NCBI GenBank assembly: GCA_046481785.1
Contig: JAWOJF010000227.1
Span: 1-17,299 of the forward strand
Reading direction: 5' to 3'
Length of the DNA stretch: 17,299 bases
Origin: JAWOJF01 sp046481785
GTDB lineage: Bacteria > Bacteroidota > Ignavibacteria > Ignavibacteriales > Ignavibacteriaceae
How positions within the stretch are numbered: the stretch's first letter is position 1; every line of letters begins with the position of its first letter. Below the pieces are notes generated by a model, which saw only the letters and a list, made by a program, of their open reading frames with translations, was not told the DNA's origin and did no database searches. Shown piece by piece: positions 13,890 through 17,299 of the stretch. Position numbers and translations under genes: made by a program.

Positions 13890-15032
13890 TTAAACTGGAA
13901 TTTCGGTTTTAAACCTGAAACCTTCCAGTACTGGTTTTACTTTCTCATCTTTTTTATTCAGTTTAACTGTATAATTATTAAACTCTCTTCTTAGGTGATA
14001 ATTTTTTCTCAGCACATCAAAATAACTTGCTCTTTCACTTTCCTGTACCCATATCATTTTTTTTAACTCTTTATCATCACGTTTAATATTATAAACCCTG
14101 TTAAAAACAGTTCCCATATCTTCAAAAGGATTTCCTTTATTTTCGAAATCTATATAAGGGTTTTTGACAGGAGGGAGTTTAGGTCTCCAGGTGTTTTCAT
14201 GACCATAATATTTACATAAAGCATCATAAATTATTTTGGTTCCGTTTACCTTCCCTTCAAGTGAGTACCCGGCAATGTGAGGGGTTCCGATCTTTACTTT
14301 TTCCAGCAGATTATTATTAATTGCCGGTTCATTCTCCCAAACATCAAGAACAACCTGCAGCTTTTTATTATCTATCACTTCAAGCAGTGCTTTATTATCT
14401 GTAACCTGCCCTCTTGATGCGTTAATTAATATAGCCCCATCTTTTAATTGTGATAAAATCTCACTATTTAAAAGATGTACTGTTTTATCAATTCCTTTTG
14501 TATTTAACGGGACATGCAGAGTTATAATATCAGCTTTCAGGATTTCATTAAAAGTAACAAAATCATTACTTCCTGTTTTCCGCTGAACAGGGGGGTCATT
14601 TTTTAAGACTTTTAAACCGGCATTTTCAGCCAGCCGCACAACCCGGCTGCCTATATTCCCAACACCAGCCACACCTAATGTTTTTCCTTCAAGCCCGATA
14701 TCATTTTGAACTGCAAGACAAGTCAATGCTGTAAAAACATATTCAGCCACAGCATCGGCATTACATCCTTTTGCATCGGTAAATTGTATATTGTTTTTGT
14801 GCAAATAATCCAGGTCGATATGATCAATTCCAATAGTAGCTGTACCAACAAATTTTACTGAGGAATTTTCAAGAAGGTCTTTATTAACATTTGTGATAGA
14901 ACGGACAATTAAAACATCTGCATTATTTAATATTTCATTGTTAATTTTTCTGCCGTGCAGCAGTACAACTTCACCAAACTGGCTGAAAGCTTCATTTGCA
15001 AAGGCAATATTTTCATCAACAATAATTTTCAT
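13890..15032 (-). CDS. pdxB: Erythronate-4-phosphate dehydrogenase
   Basis: This protein of 380 residues catalyses the second step of the DXP-dependent branch of pyridoxal phosphate synthesis, oxidising 4-phosphoerythronate. It is a D-2-hydroxyacid dehydrogenase with the NAD-binding GVAGVGNIG (120-128). Catalytic-type residues are R207 (NASRGQ), E235 (DVWENEP) and H252 (TPHIAGYSLEGK). The C-terminal extension (about 290-380) is the length expected for PdxB and distinguishes it from simple dehydrogenases. I start at the ATG reading from 15032 (MKIIVDENIAFA). The frame stays open upstream to 15053, but those residues come from a heptamer repeat. No ribosome site is visible before the start. No other vitamin B6 gene is in the window. 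Confidence 0.92.
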   Translation of the reverse strand: MKIIVDENIAFANEAFSQFGEVVLLHGRKINNEILNNADVLIVRSITNVNKDLLENSSVKFVGTATIGIDHIDLDYLHKNNIQFTDAKGCNADAVAEYVFTALTCLAVQNDIGLEGKTLGVAGVGNIGSRVVRLAENAGLKVLKNDPPVQRKTGSNDFVTFNEILKADIITLHVPLNTKGIDKTVHLLNSEILSQLKDGAILINASRGQVTDNKALLEVIDNKKLQVVLDVWENEPAINNNLLEKVKIGTPHIAGYSLEGKVNGTKIIYDALCKYYGHENTWRPKLPPVKNPYIDFENKGNPFEDMGTVFNRVYNIKRDDKELKKMIWVQESERASYFDVLRKNYHLRREFNNYTVKLNKKDEKVKPVLEGFRFKTEIPV

Positions 15033-15034
15033 AG

Positions 15035-15069
15035 AACAAAGGTCAAAAATCAAAGGTCAAAAGTCAAAA
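15035..15069. repeat. Heptanucleotide tandem array (RTCAAAR) at the 5' end of pdxB
   Basis: Four consecutive 7-base units GTCAAAA, ATCAAAG, GTCAAAA and GTCAAAA cover 15042-15069, preceded by a degenerate AACAAAG (15035-15041). On the minus strand they read YTTTGAY and sit directly upstream of the pdxB ATG, where the 5' untranslated region and ribosome site should be. The period is the same as that of the unrelated array at 9820-9889. Confidence 0.75.
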
Positions 15070-15226
15070 TATCTTTAGTAATTAAATTATTACTATTGGC
15101 TTTTGCCTTAAAATTGGTTGTTTTTTGAGAGATTAAAGGCTATTTTTATGCGCCATTCATAAATAATTATTTAAAATTATGTAGAAAAAAATAAATATCC
15201 TTTCATAGAAACCCAGGAGAATCTAA

Positions 15227-16606
15227 ATGCTAAGCCAATTGCTTAAACCGGAAATAACCGCCCTCATAGATGAGCGGAACCTTAGCACATTAAAGGAAAT
15301 ATTAAGCGATTGGTCCCCTGCCGATATAGCAGAACTAATGTCCGAGCTTCCCGAAAATGAACAGGTTATTGTTTTTCGTCTTCTAAACCCCGAATTAGCT
15401 ACCGAGACATTCGAATATCTTGATTTTGACTCCCAGATGGCATTATTAAAAGCAATGGGAAAAGAAGAGGTAGCATCAATCCTTAATGAGATGTCCCCTG
15501 ATGACCGTACGGCACTCCTTGAAGAATTGCCGAGTTCAGCAGCAAAACAGTTAATAATGCTTCTTTCGGCTGAGGAAAGAAAGATAGCACAGTCCCTTCT
15601 TGGTTATCCGGAAAACAGTGTCGGCCGTTTAATGACTCCAAATTATCTTGCAGTAAGGCCCGAATGGACTATGGAGGAAACTTTAAAATATATAAGAGAA
15701 AACGGGGAGGACAGCGAAACATTAAATATTATTTATGTGGTTGATGGAAGGGGTAAGTTAATAGATGATGTAAGGATCCGTGATATACTGTTAGCTCCGC
15801 TGGAAAAACGAATAACAGATATTTTAGACGAGAACTTTATTGCGCTCCATGTTACCGATGACCAGGAAATAGCAGTTGATGTTTTTAAAAGATATGACAG
15901 GATTGCGCTTCCGGTAGTTGATGCTTTTGGGGTTTTAATTGGAATTGTTACTGTTGATGATATGCTGGATGTTGCAGAGGAAGAAGCAACAGAAGATATC
16001 CATAAACTGGGCGGCGTAGCAGCATTAGATGAACCATATGCAACCATGCCTTTTTTTTCGATGATAAAAAAGAGAGTGGTTTGGCTTACATTATTGTTTA
16101 TAGCTCAAACTCTTACAGCAATTGCTATGGGTTATTTTAAGGATGAACTAAGCAGGGCAGTAGTCCTTTCTATTTTTATTCCTCTTATAATATCCAGCGG
16201 AGGCAATTCCGGTTCACAGGCTGCAACCCTGGTTATCCGTGCAATGGCTCTTGGTGAAATAACGTTAAAGGACTGGTGGATGATTATGCGGCGCGAGGTA
16301 ATGTCGGGATTCTTTCTTGGCTGCATTTTAGGAGTTATTGGATTTTTCCAGGTTCTTTTACTATCAAATTTTATTATAGAACTTAAGGCATCGCTTGGTA
16401 TAATCGCTTTAATTGTTGGCTGTTCGCTTATTGGAATAGTATTATGGGGAACCCTTACCGGCTCAATGCTCCCCTTCCTGTTAAAAAAAGTGGGACTTGA
16501 TCCGGCTACTTCATCGGCTCCCCTTGTGGCTACACTTGTAGATGTTACAGGGTTAGTGATTTATTTTAGCTTTGCTATACTGCTTCTTAGCGGTAGTTTA
16601 CTTTAA
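15227..16606 (+). CDS. mgtE: Magnesium transporter MgtE
   Basis: This 459-residue protein has the complete MgtE architecture: a superhelical N domain (about 1-128), tandem CBS domains (about 130-255, with GRLMTPNYLAV and RIALPVVDAFGVLIGIVTVDD), a plug helix, and five membrane helices (about 275-459). The pore segment SGGNSGSQAATL (about 323-334) and the conserved aspartate in LVDVTG (D439) are present. It is a Mg2+-gated channel of the inner membrane, closed by Mg2+ binding to the cytoplasmic N and CBS domains. AGGAGA at 15215-15220 supports ATG 15227. The 5' region (15070-15226) shows no recognisable Mg2+ riboswitch. It appears to be transcribed alone. Confidence 0.95.
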   Translation: MLSQLLKPEITALIDERNLSTLKEILSDWSPADIAELMSELPENEQVIVFRLLNPELATETFEYLDFDSQMALLKAMGKEEVASILNEMSPDDRTALLEELPSSAAKQLIMLLSAEERKIAQSLLGYPENSVGRLMTPNYLAVRPEWTMEETLKYIRENGEDSETLNIIYVVDGRGKLIDDVRIRDILLAPLEKRITDILDENFIALHVTDDQEIAVDVFKRYDRIALPVVDAFGVLIGIVTVDDMLDVAEEEATEDIHKLGGVAALDEPYATMPFFSMIKKRVVWLTLLFIAQTLTAIAMGYFKDELSRAVVLSIFIPLIISSGGNSGSQAATLVIRAMALGEITLKDWWMIMRREVMSGFFLGCILGVIGFFQVLLLSNFIIELKASLGIIALIVGCSLIGIVLWGTLTGSMLPFLLKKVGLDPATSSAPLVATLVDVTGLVIYFSFAILLLSGSLL

Positions 16607-16752
16607 TGATAAGTATCATGTCATTTTCTATTAACAATTCCTGTACTTAATTTGTGCCAATTTTCACGTGCATTAGAGGGGCGTATTAGTTAAATTAAAA
16701 CTCTCAATTAAAAACTTATTATACGTTTAAACAATCCGGCATAGAGGTAAAA

Positions 16753-17299
16753 ATGGATTTATTAATTAAGATTCAGAATAAAACAGCTAATATTGGAATT
16801 ATCGGCCTTGGCTATGTTGGTTTACCACTTGGCCTTGAGTTTGCACTTAAAGGATTTAATGTTATCGGTTTTGATGTTGATGAAAGGAAAATCCCTATAC
16901 TAAACAGCGGAAAGGGATATATAAAACACATCGATGAAAAAAGAATTAAAGCAGCCGTAGAAAGCGGTAAATTTTCCGCCACATCAGATTTCTCCAGGCT
17001 TCCCGAAGCTGATGCTGTTATTATTTGTGTTCCTACTCCATTAAATGAACATCGTGAACCGGATATGACTTATATAGAACAGACTGCCGAAGTTATATCA
17101 AAATATTTAAGAAAAGGACAATTGATTTCACTTGAATCAACTACTTATCCGGGTACAACCGATGAACTGCTTCTTCCTATGTTTGAGAATGCGCCTGCTA
17201 TTCAGGTTAAAATTCACAAATCAAAAATAAAAAATGAAGAATTTGCTGTAGCCGGAATTCCTGAAGAGAGCGTATTACCGGATACAGCTAATGGAATTG
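16753..17299 (+). CDS. Nucleotide-sugar (UDP-glucose/UDP-HexNAc) dehydrogenase, 5' part, cut by the window end
   Basis: The frame is open from ATG 16753 to the end of the window (182 codons visible), with AGAGGT at 16743-16748 as ribosome site. It begins with the NAD-binding IGIIGLGYVGLPLGLEFALKG and FDVDERKI, then ADAVIICVPTPLNEHREPD and SLESTTYPGTTDELLLP. These are typical of the UDP-N-acetylglucosamine/UDP-glucose 6-dehydrogenase family (WbpA/TuaD-like). Such enzymes make uronic acids for surface polysaccharides, so a polysaccharide cluster may lie beyond the window. After residue about 142 the expected step to a SPER motif is delayed by a polar segment of at least 30 residues (KIHKSKIKNEEF...). 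Exact substrate specificity cannot be judged. Confidence 0.9.
   Translation, partial: MDLLIKIQNKTANIGIIGLGYVGLPLGLEFALKGFNVIGFDVDERKIPILNSGKGYIKHIDEKRIKAAVESGKFSATSDFSRLPEADAVIICVPTPLNEHREPDMTYIEQTAEVISKYLRKGQLISLESTTYPGTTDELLLPMFENAPAIQVKIHKSKIKNEEFAVAGIPEESVLPDTANGI

Noticed and set aside
15070..15226. Mg2+ riboswitch (M-box) or other leader before mgtE
   Set aside because: I could not find the conserved M-box segments or a terminator/antiterminator pair; only a weak GGC-TTTT-GCC stem is present.
16606..16619. Palindrome ATGATA-AG-TATCAT at the mgtE stop codon as terminator or operator
   Set aside because: The stem is short and AT-rich without a following T-run, and there is no independent support for a regulatory role.

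Overview
The window is AT-rich, densely coded DNA. It most likely comes from a Gram-negative bacterium of the Bacteroidota/Ignavibacteriota/Chlorobiota side of the tree. The grounds are inference from gene content and style: DUF2911 and MORN-TonB proteins, signal peptides ending in A-Q or S-Q, a beta-barrel outer membrane protein, frequently weak Shine-Dalgarno sites, and intergenic heptanucleotide arrays. No rRNA, tRNA, CRISPR array, prophage or insertion sequence is visible.

Positions 1-4300 form a ferrous iron uptake locus. It opens with a membrane-tethered DtxR-type sensor/regulator carrying two FeoA-like domains. FeoB follows as two ORFs, a GTPase half and a permease half, and then comes a secreted beta-barrel protein. 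The two FeoB halves lie in the same reading frame and are separated by one amber codon.

Positions 4300-7250 hold DNA-repair genes with a toxin-antitoxin pair between them: exonuclease III, then hicB-hicA-class II photolyase. The last three genes are chained by 4-base stop/start overlaps, and the chain ends at a convincing intrinsic terminator.

Positions 7300-9900 hold an AraC-GyrI regulator, possibly with an internal translation start, then a repeat- and hairpin-rich spacer with one doubtful small ORF, then the tRNA hydroxylase trhO. A 7-bp tandem array framed by inverted repeats follows trhO.

Positions 9876-12360 on the minus strand hold a secreted pyridoxamine-phosphate-oxidase-fold protein, a SAM methyltransferase, and a secreted DUF2911 protein with a clear terminator.

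Positions 12400-17299 hold a multispanning HEAGH protein that may be a metalloprotease, a MORN-TonB fusion, convergent pdxB (with a second heptamer array at its 5' end), the magnesium transporter mgtE, and the truncated start of a nucleotide-sugar dehydrogenase.

Most genes belong to well-known families. The parts most worth a second look are the split feoB with its tethered regulator, the coupling of a photolyase to HicBA, the heptamer arrays and other palindromic intergenic repeats, and the HEAGH membrane protein. No wholly new multi-gene system is evident from sequence alone.
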